Positions 1-8,759 of a DNA stretch of 37,223 bases are shown one piece after another; positions within the stretch are counted from its first letter, which is position 1; each line of letters starts with the position of its first letter. The stretch comes from JAHDBG01 sp963922685. Lineage in GTDB: Bacteria > Pseudomonadota > Gammaproteobacteria > Chromatiales > Chromatiaceae. Under the pieces are notes generated by a model. It was not told where the DNA came from. It made no database searches and saw only the letters and a program-made list of their open reading frames with translations. Position numbers and translations under genes: made by a program. The DNA is taken from contig CAWUJM010000015.1 of assembly GCA_963922685.1 (NCBI GenBank), positions 1 to 37,223 of the forward strand, in the 5' to 3' direction.

Positions 1-54
1 CGGAACCGGAACCGGAACCGGAACCGGAACCGGAACCGGAACCGGAACCGGAAC
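1..54. repeat. Tandem hexamer repeat (CGGAAC)x9
   Basis: Nine perfect copies of the hexamer CGGAAC fill the first 54 bases and probably continue beyond the window edge. In the frame of the following large gene they encode alternating Glu-Pro. Because the unit is six bases, gain or loss of copies keeps the frame and only changes linker length. Confidence 0.95.
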
Positions 55-2957
55 CAGTTTCGGGAAATTTCAGTGTATCCGGCCACATCTCAGAAACATT
101 GTCTGCGGCAGAAGCAGAGGTGCAATTGCTGACTTTTTCCGGAGATGTTCTGGCTTCCGGGCCGGTTGCTGCTGACGGTAGTTTCAGTCTGAATAGCGCG
201 ACCACACCACAGTCGGGTTATATCCTGAAAGCGGATATCGGGGCTGGTGTGCCGCTGCAGGCAGTTTATTCTGTTAATAAACGTGATCATGCCAACCTGA
301 CGCCGCTGACCCTGCTGGCGTACACCTTAGCTCAGCAGGATGCGGATACGACACTGACGCAGCTGCAGCGTCGGGTCGGCGCACTTAAAATTCTGCATGA
401 TACCGGTGTGGTGTCGTCCGGAGAATGGCATAAACTGGCACCACAGGATGTTGAATGGGCAGATGTCCGGAAACAGATTGAGACGCAGGGATTAGCTGAC
501 TGGATACAGGCCTTTGTACGGATGCTGAAAGAAGGTGAAGTCAGTGCGGCTATGATGTCAGGTCTGCCGGAAACGCATGGTGGCTTATTGTCGGTCAGTC
601 TGGGCGATATACGCCATGTGCTTGAAGTGACGGCAGGCAGCGAGTACAGGATTCCTGTCGTTACAGAACGTTATCGTGGTGATGAGGATTACAGCGTTGA
701 ACTGATTGATCCGATTGATAATGTCAGAGTAGAAGGCTATGGCAGACAGAAATATATCTATTATCAGGCACCGTCTGATCTGACAACGCAAGACGAACTG
801 TTGTTGCAGATAAAGGTGGAAAATACATACACTGGCAAGAAAGGTCGTTTGATATCAGTACTGGTTAAGCTAGTAAAAAAAGATGAGCAGAAGATAACTG
901 CAATAAAAACATTTAATGCAGCAGCAGGCCAGGTTACCGATAGCTATACCGGTGCAATAGCTGCTGTTATGGCACTGTCACCGGATCCTTTTGATTTAAT
1001 TCTTGCCAGTACTGTAAAACAGGATGACCGGATTTTTTATCGTGGGATACTGAGTGCCGTGGAAGAGAATGAGAATGAGGCGGTGGACAGACTGGGTAAG
1101 GTGTTGTTGCCACCTTACAGAACAATGCTGCCACATCATGCTAACGGGCGACTACCATATAGCCTGACAGATGCGCTGGAGCATGATCGTCCGGTTGAAA
1201 AAATATGGTACAGCTATTATGCCAGTATACAGCATGACGAGTATGGTGGTGTGTTCGTAAATCGTCTGGCGACAGGCAGAGGGTGTCCGATAGTCCGGGT
1301 TGCTGCAACAGAATGCTTCTGGCAGCCTGCGGCTATGCTGGAGTCTGACTGTGCAGCGGGTAAGGATTGTGATGGTCTGACACCGGTATTGCTGGTGAAT
1401 GGATATGAACGCGCTCAGCTGGATGAAGCATGGCCACCGCTGGGTGGCGGAAAAGACGTCTGGGGAACATTACCTGACCTGCTGGAAGAAAAACAATATG
1501 CAGTGTATGAATTTCGCTGGCGGACGAATACGTCATTACCTGAAATAGCCCGCGAGCTGGCAGAGGCTATTGATATTATCAGTAAACAGACGGGGAAAAA
1601 AACGCATATTGTCGCACACAATATCGGTGGTATCGTTGCCAGACTATACCTGCAGAACCTGGCGGGACACATCAAAGACGACTTCATGCATACGCGTCTG
1701 AATGACTCACAAAGGCACATTGCAGAAAAGTATACAGGCTATGCGGTGTCACCGGTTTATCGTTATGCCGATAATGTGCAGTCTCTGGTGACTCTGGGTA
1801 CGGATTATACTAATATGTTATATGAAGACCTGCGCGATTGTAAACACATATTCTGTGCACAAACAGGTTATTTCTATGCTGAAAATTCACAAGCTATTGC
1901 TCAGAAAAAAGATAGAGAAAGAGCCGGCATACAGAAACTGTTGCGGTATATCAGTACCGAAGATGTTGGTTTTATCAATGACTTCTTTGATCTGTTCCGC
2001 TATCATAAAGAACACAGAGACATGCTGTCTCTCAGCTGGTTAAATAACCATGATGAGTTGATTCCGGTAGATATCCTGGCATTAGTGTATCTGGATGATG
2101 TGGTATTAAGCAGCCCTTATTTTGATACCCTTAAGCCTGGTAGTAACCGTTTTTACTCTGGGCAGCGTTTTTATCTGTCAGATAAATATTCTCCCGTCAG
2201 AAATGAAAAAGATGAAGAGAGTGAAGAAGAAACCTGTTTCACCCGGAAAGATCGACGGGTTTGTGAGCAGATTTTGTCAGCTGACAATCGTATCTCAACG
2301 CCTTTCGGGGAGAAGTTAAGCCGGTATCTGGCTGACTGGCTGACTGAGTCAGATGACGTGTCGGCTGGTGAGGAAAAAATTGATCTTACGGTACAGGTCA
2401 GAGATATTATGACCGGTTTGCCGGTGGCTGATGCTGATGTTGTTGCAGATGTGAGTTACCGGGTTCTGGGTTCGTCTGCAACAGATCGTGCAGGCCATGC
2501 GACTCTATCTGCCAGTTTCTATCCGTACACCGTGTACCATGTTACCGTTAAGGCCCCTGGATATATACCATACCGGTTTGATAACCGGTATATGAGCAGA
2601 GGAACAGTGGAAACATCCGGTCAACACTTCGGAGAAATACAGCTGACGCCACAGGGTGCGCCAGCTCAGGGTGTTATTGATATGACATCTGTTACGAATG
2701 ATAATAATCTGGATTATCAGTTTTTAGCGAAGGATAATGTGCTGTTATATCGTATCGGTGAAGATGCCTCTTTGATTGGAGACCTGGTGCCTGGTCAATA
2801 TCAGGTTATCGGGCTTTCTGAACTGGCTGAATCGTCTGATTCTGACAGGTTCGGTGCGTATCTGAGCTTAATTGATTTTAACGATACGGTATTATCTTAT
2901 GACCATGTTGCGCTGCAATCTATGCTGGTGCATAAAGCTGAAGCAGATAAGAGGTAA
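3..2957 (+). CDS. Large secreted/surface protein with Glu-Pro linker and degenerate alpha/beta-hydrolase domain (5' partial)
   Basis: The frame is open from the window edge, so the N-terminus lies outside; the TTG at 99 is probably not the start. Visible parts, numbered from base 3: about 18 residues of Glu-Pro repeat; a beta-rich Ig- or carboxypeptidase-regulatory-like stretch to about residue 90; a second beta-rich region near 200-290; a PGAP1/lipase-like alpha/beta-hydrolase core from about 460 (PVLLVNGYE) through the nucleophile elbow THIVAHNIGG to LVTLGTDYTN near 600; and a C-terminal carboxypeptidase-regulatory-like domain from about residue 825. In lipases the elbow reads GHSxGG and the later strand is usually LGTPHxG. 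Here Asn (bases 1620-1622) replaces the Ser and DYTN replaces the PHxG part. I infer a surface or periplasmic binding or structural protein, not an active esterase. An export signal is not visible because the N-terminus is missing. The gene ends 23 bases from convergent ruvA with no clear terminator. Confidence 0.75.
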   Translation, partial: EPEPEPEPEPEPEPEPEPVSGNFSVSGHISETLSAAEAEVQLLTFSGDVLASGPVAADGSFSLNSATTPQSGYILKADIGAGVPLQAVYSVNKRDHANLTPLTLLAYTLAQQDADTTLTQLQRRVGALKILHDTGVVSSGEWHKLAPQDVEWADVRKQIETQGLADWIQAFVRMLKEGEVSAAMMSGLPETHGGLLSVSLGDIRHVLEVTAGSEYRIPVVTERYRGDEDYSVELIDPIDNVRVEGYGRQKYIYYQAPSDLTTQDELLLQIKVENTYTGKKGRLISVLVKLVKKDEQKITAIKTFNAAAGQVTDSYTGAIAAVMALSPDPFDLILASTVKQDDRIFYRGILSAVEENENEAVDRLGKVLLPPYRTMLPHHANGRLPYSLTDALEHDRPVEKIWYSYYASIQHDEYGGVFVNRLATGRGCPIVRVAATECFWQPAAMLESDCAAGKDCDGLTPVLLVNGYERAQLDEAWPPLGGGKDVWGTLPDLLEEKQYAVYEFRWRTNTSLPEIARELAEAIDIISKQTGKKTHIVAHNIGGIVARLYLQNLAGHIKDDFMHTRLNDSQRHIAEKYTGYAVSPVYRYADNVQSLVTLGTDYTNMLYEDLRDCKHIFCAQTGYFYAENSQAIAQKKDRERAGIQKLLRYISTEDVGFINDFFDLFRYHKEHRDMLSLSWLNNHDELIPVDILALVYLDDVVLSSPYFDTLKPGSNRFYSGQRFYLSDKYSPVRNEKDEESEEETCFTRKDRRVCEQILSADNRISTPFGEKLSRYLADWLTESDDVSAGEEKIDLTVQVRDIMTGLPVADADVVADVSYRVLGSSATDRAGHATLSASFYPYTVYHVTVKAPGYIPYRFDNRYMSRGTVETSGQHFGEIQLTPQGAPAQGVIDMTSVTNDNNLDYQFLAKDNVLLYRIGEDASLIGDLVPGQYQVIGLSELAESSDSDRFGAYLSLIDFNDTVLSYDHVALQSMLVHKAEADKR

Positions 2958-2980
2958 AGGCGTCAACCTTGCCAGATTTG

Positions 2981-3580
2981 TCATTTGCGGGTGGTTTGCA
3001 GTGCCTGCCGGATCATGTCCTCCACGGACAGGGTATCGTCAGTGATGGCCTTTAACATGCGTTGCGCTTCGGTGGATTTGTAACCGAGGGTGAGCAGGGC
3101 GCCGAGGGCATCGTCACGAGTCGTTGCGGGTGCCGATGCGGCAGGCGTGATGTCGCTAAGCTGAGCCGGGACGGTGGTGCCGGGCAGGCGATCCTTCATG
3201 TCAAGAATCAGCCGTTCAGCAGTTTTTTTGCCGATGCCGGGCAGACCGGTCAGTGCGGCGACATTGCCAGTCCGGATTGACTGGGTAAATTCGGTATGAC
3301 TCATACCGGACAGGATCGCCAGAGCCATCCTGCCGCCGACGCCGGTTACTCTGATCAGTGACCGGAACAGTGTGCGCTCCGCCAGATTCGCAAAGCCATA
3401 CAGTATCTGTGCATCTTCACGGACTGTCAGATGTGTATACAAGGTGACCGGTTCATCTGCAGCGGGCAACTGATAGAAGCTTGACATGGGTGCCTGCAAT
3501 TCGTATCCCACACCCTGTACGTCGAGGATTAACATCGGGGGTTGTTTGTGTGCGACCTTACCACGTAATAATCCGATCAC
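2981..3580 (-). CDS. ruvA: Holliday junction branch migration protein RuvA
   Basis: RuvA binds four-way DNA junctions as a tetramer and loads the RuvB motor. The predicted protein is 199 residues (E. coli 203), with the N-terminal OB fold beginning VIGLLRGKV, paired helix-hairpin-helix segments (VTGVGGRMALAIL and LTGLPGIGKKTAERLI), and a C-terminal RuvB-binding domain ending in a predicted helix. The frame extends upstream to 3625, but the family begins at this GTG. The GTG overlaps the ruvC stop in a four-base GTGA, which fits translational coupling. The next gene, ruvB, which usually follows, is not here; a convergent unrelated gene occupies that place. Confidence 0.95.
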   Translation of the reverse strand: MIGLLRGKVAHKQPPMLILDVQGVGYELQAPMSSFYQLPAADEPVTLYTHLTVREDAQILYGFANLAERTLFRSLIRVTGVGGRMALAILSGMSHTEFTQSIRTGNVAALTGLPGIGKKTAERLILDMKDRLPGTTVPAQLSDITPAASAPATTRDDALGALLTLGYKSTEAQRMLKAITDDTLSVEDMIRQALQTTRK

Positions 3581-4065
3581 GTCTGGTGCACCCGGCTGTA
3601 AAAGTGTTGATGATGTGCATGACACAAGGCAACGGCCAGCGCATCCGATTCATCCAGGCCCATGGTGTGTTGTCGGCCCAGCATCAGTTGCACCATATGC
3701 TGCACCTGCGTTTTATCTGCTGCACCGGTGCCGACCAAGGCCTGTTTGACTGCTCGGGCACTGTATTCAAAAACGGGCAATGCCTGCGTGACTGCAGCTG
3801 TGATCGCTGCGCCACGGGCCTGCCCCAGCTTGAGTGCCGCATTCGCATTTTTAGCGACAAAGACCTGTTCGATGGCAACCTGCTCCGGTCGGGTTTCGGC
3901 AATCACAGTGCGCAGCTGGCTGAAGATTTCGCCCAGTCGTGCCGGGAAATCCCGGCTTTCTGTGCGGATGCAGCCACTGGCCAGATAGGTGCTGGTCTGG
4001 CGGTGACTTTGTATCACGCCATACCCGGTGGCACGTGATCCCGGGTCTATGCCTAAAACTCGCAT
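3577..4065 (-). CDS. ruvC: Holliday junction resolvase RuvC
   Basis: RuvC is the RNase H-fold endonuclease that cuts Holliday junctions symmetrically. The 162-residue protein starts MRVLGIDPGSRATGYGVI, giving the first catalytic Asp at residue 7. It carries the AIEQVF acidic site and the C-terminal pair in DESDALAVALCHAH, so all four expected acidic residues appear present. Length is near the family norm (E. coli 173) with a slightly short tail. It lies 9 bases after yebC and overlaps ruvA by four bases, in the conserved order yebC-ruvC-ruvA. Confidence 0.96.
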   Translation of the reverse strand: MRVLGIDPGSRATGYGVIQSHRQTSTYLASGCIRTESRDFPARLGEIFSQLRTVIAETRPEQVAIEQVFVAKNANAALKLGQARGAAITAAVTQALPVFEYSARAVKQALVGTGAADKTQVQHMVQLMLGRQHTMGLDESDALAVALCHAHHQHFYSRVHQT

Positions 4066-4074
4066 CAGGAGACT

Positions 4075-4800
4075 TTAGTCTGTGCAATCGGCATTGGTGT
4101 AAACTGCCTGGACATCATCCAGATCTTCGAGAAAATCAATCAGGCGTAGCACCTTATCTGCTGCTTCGTCATTCAGACTGATCTGCGTGTCGGCATTGAA
4201 GGTGATTTCAGCATGATCTGGTACCTGGTCTGCTGCTATCAGTCCGTCGTGCATGGTATGAAATGATTCTGCGCTGGTAGACACATCCACCGATTCATCG
4301 TCATGCCGCACCACATCGTCCGCGCCCAGTTCCAGTGCCAGTGCCAGGAGCGTTTCTTCGTCTGCACCCGGGGCATAGCTCAGGATGCCCTGCTTCTGAA
4401 ACAGGTAAGAGACTGAGCCATCGGTGCCGAGATTGCCGCCATGTTTAGTGAAGGCATGGCGCACTTCGGATGCCGTGCGATTGCGGTTGTCAGTCAGGCA
4501 ATCAACCAGAACGGCAATTCCACCCGGAGCGTAGCCCTCATACCGGATTTCATCAAAATTACCGGTATCGTCTCCTCCTGCACCACGTTTAACCGCCCGT
4601 TCTATCGTATCGTTCGGCATGTTACCGGCTCTTGCTTTGTCAATCGCCAGGCGCAGGCGCGGATTTGAACTGATGTCACCGCCGCCCTGACGGGCGGCCA
4701 CAGTCACTTCCCTGATCAGTTTTGACCAGAGTTTGCCACGTTTTTTGTCATTTGCTGCCTTCTTGTGTTTGATATTTGCCCATTTGCTATGGCCTGCCAT
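4075..4800 (-). CDS. yebC: YebC/PmpR-family (TACO1-like) protein
   Basis: The 241-residue protein opens MAGHSKWANIKHKKAAND, the signature of the YebC/TACO1 family. Members have been described as DNA-binding transcriptional regulators and, more recently, as factors that help ribosomes through difficult peptide stretches. Length is typical (E. coli 246). A good ribosome binding site (AGGAG) precedes the ATG by about seven bases. It is the first gene of the yebC-ruvC-ruvA block. The 190 bases upstream hold its promoter region and a decayed piece of a dispersed palindromic repeat. Confidence 0.95.
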   Translation of the reverse strand: MAGHSKWANIKHKKAANDKKRGKLWSKLIREVTVAARQGGGDISSNPRLRLAIDKARAGNMPNDTIERAVKRGAGGDDTGNFDEIRYEGYAPGGIAVLVDCLTDNRNRTASEVRHAFTKHGGNLGTDGSVSYLFQKQGILSYAPGADEETLLALALELGADDVVRHDDESVDVSTSAESFHTMHDGLIAADQVPDHAEITFNADTQISLNDEAADKVLRLIDFLEDLDDVQAVYTNADCTD

Positions 4801-4927
4801 CTGGCATTCTCCTGATTTATAGTGCCCGGGAAGGGTATGATACTAATGACTAACTCAGCCGGACGTCATGCCCGCATCGGATATTACAGAGAATCTGGCA
4901 TAATCACCAGAGTTGGTCATCGCTTTC

Positions 4928-4968
4928 CGGGGTACGCCATCAATCCGCTCACGGAGTGCGGCTTATAG
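4928..4968 (+). repeat. Decayed fragment of the 107-bp palindromic repeat
   Basis: The stretch around CCGGGGTACGCCATCAATCC resembles the left half of the palindromic elements at 8842, 17765 and 31960 (CCGGGGTACGCCGTAAACCC). No matching right arm is present. I read it as an old, eroded copy; it could also be chance similarity over about 20 bases. Confidence 0.4.
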
Positions 4969-4989
4969 CGTATCTCGCACAGACCGGGA

Positions 4990-5580
4990 TCATGCTGGCA
5001 TTGAAGTGGGTACAATACGTGCAGCAACTGGCCGGAAACTGCGGCGGTGCAGGGGTGTCACACCCAGACGATCCAGCGCGGCCAGATGTTGACGGGTTGG
5101 ATAACCTTTATGCTGTGCAAAGCCATAGCCTGGCCAGATCTGTGCCAGCGCGACCATCTCGCTATCCCGTGCGACCTTAGCGATAATGGAGGCTGCCGCA
5201 ATGCATGCTTCGTGCTGATCGCCACCGACAATGGCACGTGCCGGATACGGCAGATCTGGTAACCGGTTGCCATCCACCAGCACCTGTGCCGGTGCCACAG
5301 TCAATGCACTGACGGCACGTTGCATGGCCAGCAGGCTGGCCTGCAGAATATTATGCTGATCTATCTCGGCCACCTCTGACCGTCCCAGGGCCCAGGCTAG
5401 TGCCTGTGTCCGGATCTGTGCAGCCAGCTGCTCACGTCGTTGCGGGCTCAGTGTTTTCGAATCAGCCAGCCCGGCAATCGGTTGCACGGGATCCAGCATC
5501 ACAGCGGCTGCGACAACGGGTCCGGCCAGTGGCCCGCGTCCGACTTCATCCACACCGCAGGATATCTTAAGGTGTTGCAT
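4990..5580 (-). CDS. rnhB: Ribonuclease HII
   Basis: RNase HII cuts the RNA strand of RNA-DNA hybrids and removes single ribonucleotides from DNA. The 196-residue protein (E. coli 198) shows the signature GVDEVGRGPLAGPVVAAAV near residues 9-27, containing the first Asp and Glu of the active site. LVDGNRLPDL and the HEACIAAASIIAKVARD helix follow in the usual order. Start ATG at 5580. It stands alone, divergent from yggS with 50 bases between the starts. In many gammaproteobacteria rnhB follows lpxB, which is not found in this window. Confidence 0.95.
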   Translation of the reverse strand: MQHLKISCGVDEVGRGPLAGPVVAAAVMLDPVQPIAGLADSKTLSPQRREQLAAQIRTQALAWALGRSEVAEIDQHNILQASLLAMQRAVSALTVAPAQVLVDGNRLPDLPYPARAIVGGDQHEACIAAASIIAKVARDSEMVALAQIWPGYGFAQHKGYPTRQHLAALDRLGVTPLHRRSFRPVAARIVPTSMPA

Positions 5581-5630
5581 CTGTCTGTTACTGTCGTATA
5601 TACCCCATATTATCGGAGTTCGATCTGAGG

Positions 5631-6350
5631 ATGGCGGTGAAAAGACATCAGATTGAGCAGGTACAGCAGCGTATTCAGGTTGCTGCAGAGCGAGCCGGAC
5701 GTACTGCGGACGAAGTGACGCTGGTGGCTGTCAGTAAAACAAAACCCGTTGCCGATCTGGAGGCTGCTTATGCGGCAGGTATCCGGCATTTTGGTGAGAA
5801 TCGATCAGCAGAGTTTGCTCAGAAGGTGCGTGCTCTGGGCCACCTGCAGGACATTCAATGGCATTTTATCGGTCATCTGCAGACCCGGCAGAGTCAGCCG
5901 GTTGTGCAGTCAGCCGATTGTTTTCATGCGGTGGATCGGGAAAAGATTGCGCAGCGGCTGTCGCGCCAGCTACATGATATTCGCCGCACGTTGCCGGTCT
6001 GTATTGAAATGAACGTGTCGGGTGAAGCAACTAAGGGTGGTTTCAGAGCAGCAGACTGGGAGCATGACCCGCAACAGCAGGTTGACCTGATACAGGCCGT
6101 CAGTCACATGCTGGCCTTACCGCATCTGCAGGTGACGGGGTTCATGACCATGGCACCCCGATGTGCATCGGATGCTGAGGTGCGGCGTGTCTTCCGGCGA
6201 CTGAAACAATTATCGGGCTGGTTGCATCTGACGCTGCCAGCACTGCATGCGCCTGCGCTGTCAATGGGGATGAGTGGCGATTTTGAGATCGCGATTGAGG
6301 AAGGTGCGACTCATGTGCGGGTGGGAAGTGCTATTTTTGGTGAGCGCTGA
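5631..6350 (+). CDS. yggS: PLP homeostasis protein (YggS/PLPBP family)
   Basis: This family binds pyridoxal 5'-phosphate in an alanine-racemase-like barrel but has no known enzymatic activity; it buffers PLP and affects amino acid balance. The 239-residue protein has the PLP lysine in VAVSKTKP near residue 36, then the family motifs FGENR, WHFIGHLQTRQ, and SMGMSGDFEIAIEEGATHVRVGSAIFG at the C-terminus. The ATG follows a TGAGG ribosome binding site closely. It is a single-gene unit that ends at a strong hairpin terminator shared with the convergent tRNA-Val gene. Confidence 0.95.
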   Translation: MAVKRHQIEQVQQRIQVAAERAGRTADEVTLVAVSKTKPVADLEAAYAAGIRHFGENRSAEFAQKVRALGHLQDIQWHFIGHLQTRQSQPVVQSADCFHAVDREKIAQRLSRQLHDIRRTLPVCIEMNVSGEATKGGFRAADWEHDPQQQVDLIQAVSHMLALPHLQVTGFMTMAPRCASDAEVRRVFRRLKQLSGWLHLTLPALHAPALSMGMSGDFEIAIEEGATHVRVGSAIFGER

Positions 6351-6364
6351 TACAATCCTGGAGC

Positions 6365-6410
6365 AGCCCCCATAAAAAAATCGGCAATTGCCGATTTTTT
6401 TATGGGGGCT
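6365..6410. terminator. Bidirectional intrinsic terminator
   Basis: An almost perfect 46-base inverted repeat centred on CAATTG has a GC-rich outer stem (AGCCCCC / GGGGGCT), a run of A on one side and of T on the other. It would terminate yggS in the plus direction and transcripts from the tRNA-Val side in the minus direction. Confidence 0.85.
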
Positions 6411-6417
6411 GATTGTC

Positions 6418-6494
6418 TGGTAGGCGCGATCGGATTTGAACCAACGACCCCCACCATGTCAAGGTGGTGCTCTGACCAGCTGAGCTACGCGCCT
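6418..6494 (-). tRNA. tRNA-Val (GAC)
   Basis: The minus strand folds as a full cloverleaf with acceptor stem AGGCGCG paired to CGCGCCT and an encoded CCA end. The anticodon arm CCACC-TTGACAT-GGTGG gives anticodon GAC. The T arm contains GGTTCAAATC. The sequence closely resembles E. coli tRNA-Val(GAC). It is a lone tRNA gene between convergent yggS and the divergent M16 gene. Confidence 0.95.
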
Positions 6495-6581
6495 GCATCA
6501 GGTCATCCCGCAAAACGGCTGCGTCTGTGACGTTTTCAGAGATACCTGATTGATATCAACTAATTTACCTGATTTTATACC

Positions 6582-7916
6582 ATGATGGCAAGCTATTTAA
6601 TACGCATCATATCTTATTGTATGACCTGTCTGCTGTTCTGTGCTGCGAGTCTGGTACAAGCGGAACTGCCAACGGTGCAATCCTGGACCACCAGTCAGGG
6701 TGCGAAGGTGATGTATGTCCGGGCTGATGGCCTGCCGATGCTGGATATCCGTGTGGTGTTTCTGGCGGGTAGTGCGCGGGATGATGCACATCCGGGACTG
6801 GCACAGTTTACCAATGCGTTATTAACGGAGGGTGCAGGAGACTGGGATGCACATACTCTGGCTGGTCGGGTAGAGGCCGAAGGGGTTCAGCTCAGCACCG
6901 GTGCACATCGGGATATGGCCTGGGTGGCAGTGCGTACGCTGACCACGCAGCACGCACTTGCTGTAGCGGCAGATAGTCTGGCGCAGGTACTGGGCAGACC
7001 GCGTTTTTCTCCGGATGCGATAGCGCGGATTCGTCAGCAGTTGCTGGTCGGGCTGCGTTATACCGCGCAATCGCCAGCTAAGGTTGCGGCAGAACAACTG
7101 TATCAGGCATTGTATGGTGCGCATCCGTATGCGCATCCGGTCTCCGGCACACCGGAAGCCCTGGCTGCGATTACCCGGCGTGATATCCGGGCATTCCACC
7201 GCCGGTATTATGTCGCAGCGAATGCGGTAGTTGCTCTGGTTGGTGATATTGATCGCGCAACCGCTGCGACGCTGGCAGAACAGGTGCTGGCTGAACTGGA
7301 AACGGGTCAGGCTGCGCCGGTTCTGCCGCCGCCTGAGCCGGTATCAGAACAACAGGTGCGCCTGGATTTTCCGTCTTCGCAAAGTCATCTGTCGCTCGCC
7401 CGGCTTGGCGTCAGTCGCCATGACCCGGATTATTTTCCCCTGTATGTCGGTAATCATATTCTGGGAGGCAGTTCGCTGAATTCCCTGCTGGGTGAGGCCG
7501 TACGCCATCAGCGTGGTTTATCTTACAGTGTGTACAGCTATTTCAGGCCGATGCAGGTACCGGGGCCTTTTGTAATGGTTGCGCAGACGCAGAATGCACA
7601 GGCTGATGCAGCGTTGCAGGTGATGCAGGATGTATTACAGCAGTTCATGGAACGAGGGCCGACACAGACGCAGTTGCAGGATGCAAAACAATATATCACC
7701 GGGAGCTTTCCGTTATCGGTCGCGAGTAATCGCAGCATTGTCGAATATATTGCGATGACAGGTGTGTATGATTTACCTCCGGACTGGTTAGCGACCCTGT
7801 CGGATAAGGTTAATGCGGTCAGTGTGGACCAGATCCGCATGGCCTTCCGGCGCCGGATACAGTCACAACAGCAGATCACGGTAGTGGTCGGCGGACTGCT
7901 GCCTGATGCAGAATAA
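6582..7916 (+). CDS. M16-family peptidase homologue, non-catalytic type, exported
   Basis: The 444-residue protein has an N-terminal signal peptide (hydrophobic core YCMTCLLFCAASLVQA, likely cut before ELPTVQ). It has two M16 (insulinase/pitrilysin) domains, with the linker near residue 245 and the Arg/Tyr-type second-domain region LGEAVRHQRGLSYSVYSYF. Active M16 enzymes carry HxxEH in the segment GxAHxxEH; here the aligned segment is GLAQFTNALLTEGA, so the zinc ligands are missing. This matches the inactive subunit of bacterial M16 pairs, which usually sits directly after a catalytic partner. No partner is present here. The start could also be the ATG 39 bases further in; neither has a strong ribosome binding site. 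I infer a periplasmic chaperone-like or heterodimer subunit. Confidence 0.85.
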   Translation: MMASYLIRIISYCMTCLLFCAASLVQAELPTVQSWTTSQGAKVMYVRADGLPMLDIRVVFLAGSARDDAHPGLAQFTNALLTEGAGDWDAHTLAGRVEAEGVQLSTGAHRDMAWVAVRTLTTQHALAVAADSLAQVLGRPRFSPDAIARIRQQLLVGLRYTAQSPAKVAAEQLYQALYGAHPYAHPVSGTPEALAAITRRDIRAFHRRYYVAANAVVALVGDIDRATAATLAEQVLAELETGQAAPVLPPPEPVSEQQVRLDFPSSQSHLSLARLGVSRHDPDYFPLYVGNHILGGSSLNSLLGEAVRHQRGLSYSVYSYFRPMQVPGPFVMVAQTQNAQADAALQVMQDVLQQFMERGPTQTQLQDAKQYITGSFPLSVASNRSIVEYIAMTGVYDLPPDWLATLSDKVNAVSVDQIRMAFRRRIQSQQQITVVVGGLLPDAE

Positions 7917-7925
7917 GAGTACGGA

Positions 7926-8759
7926 CTATGCCGATGCGTCAGATAGCCGGGCCAGTACCGGAGCTGTATCCGGCTGTATGCCACGCCAGGCATAAAAAGC
8001 TGCAGCAGCCTGTTCCACCAGCATACCCAGGCCATCTGTTGCCTGAGCGGCACCCTGTTGTGCGGCCCAGCGTAGAAAAGGCGTGGGCTGTTTGTTGTAC
8101 AACAGGTCATATACCTGGGTATGGGCCGCTATCGTCGCAGCTGGTATGGCGGGTGCCCGCCCGGAGAGACCGGCCGCAGTGGCATGGATAATCAGATCAA
8201 AGGGCTCTGCCGGAATTTCATCCAGGCTGGTTCCGAGTACCCGGGTGGATCCGGCCGCCCTGGCTAAGGTGCCGGCCTTATCAGGACTGCGGTTCGCAAT
8301 GATCAGCTGAGCGGGCTGACAGGCCAGGATCGGATGCAGTATGCCGCGTGTCGCGCCACCAGCACCCAGAATCAGGATACGCAGTCCGGTCAGATGAATG
8401 CCGTGATTATGCTGCAGATCGCAGACCAGCCCGATGCCATCGGTATTCTCGCCGTGCAATGTCCTGTCCGGACGTATCAGTAGGGTATTGACTGCACCGG
8501 CGGCCCTGGCACGTTCACTGAGTGTGTCCGCCAGGTCATGTGCCTGTTGCTTGAAGGGCACGGTGACATTCAGGCCTTTGCCGCCGGTTGCGACAAAGGC
8601 GCGGACTGTATCAGTAAACTGATCCGGCTGACTGAGTATCCGCTCGTAAGTGATATGCTGGCCGGTCTGATCAGCAAAGGCCTGATGGATGACCGGGGAT
8701 TGCGAGTGCGCAACCGGATTGCCGATCACAGCGTACCGATCTGGCTGAAGTGTTTGCAT
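7926..8759 (-). CDS. aroE: Shikimate dehydrogenase (NADP+)
   Basis: AroE reduces 3-dehydroshikimate to shikimate in aromatic amino acid synthesis. From the ATG at 8759 the protein is 277 residues (E. coli 272), beginning MQTLQPDRYAVIGNPVAHSQSP with the substrate-binding SxS motif. The catalytic Lys is in NVTVPFKQQA, the Asp partner in GENTDGIGLV, and the NADP P-loop is LGAGGATRGI. The frame is open to 8987, but that upstream part encodes residues read from a palindromic repeat, so I reject the longer start. It ends 9 bases from convergent M16. Confidence 0.95.
   Translation of the reverse strand: MQTLQPDRYAVIGNPVAHSQSPVIHQAFADQTGQHITYERILSQPDQFTDTVRAFVATGGKGLNVTVPFKQQAHDLADTLSERARAAGAVNTLLIRPDRTLHGENTDGIGLVCDLQHNHGIHLTGLRILILGAGGATRGILHPILACQPAQLIIANRSPDKAGTLARAAGSTRVLGTSLDEIPAEPFDLIIHATAAGLSGRAPAIPAATIAAHTQVYDLLYNKQPTPFLRWAAQQGAAQATDGLGMLVEQAAAAFYAWRGIQPDTAPVLARLSDASA

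Noticed and set aside
3481..4038. 185-residue open frame on the plus strand
   Set aside because: Antisense to ruvC and the start of ruvA, both clearly real.
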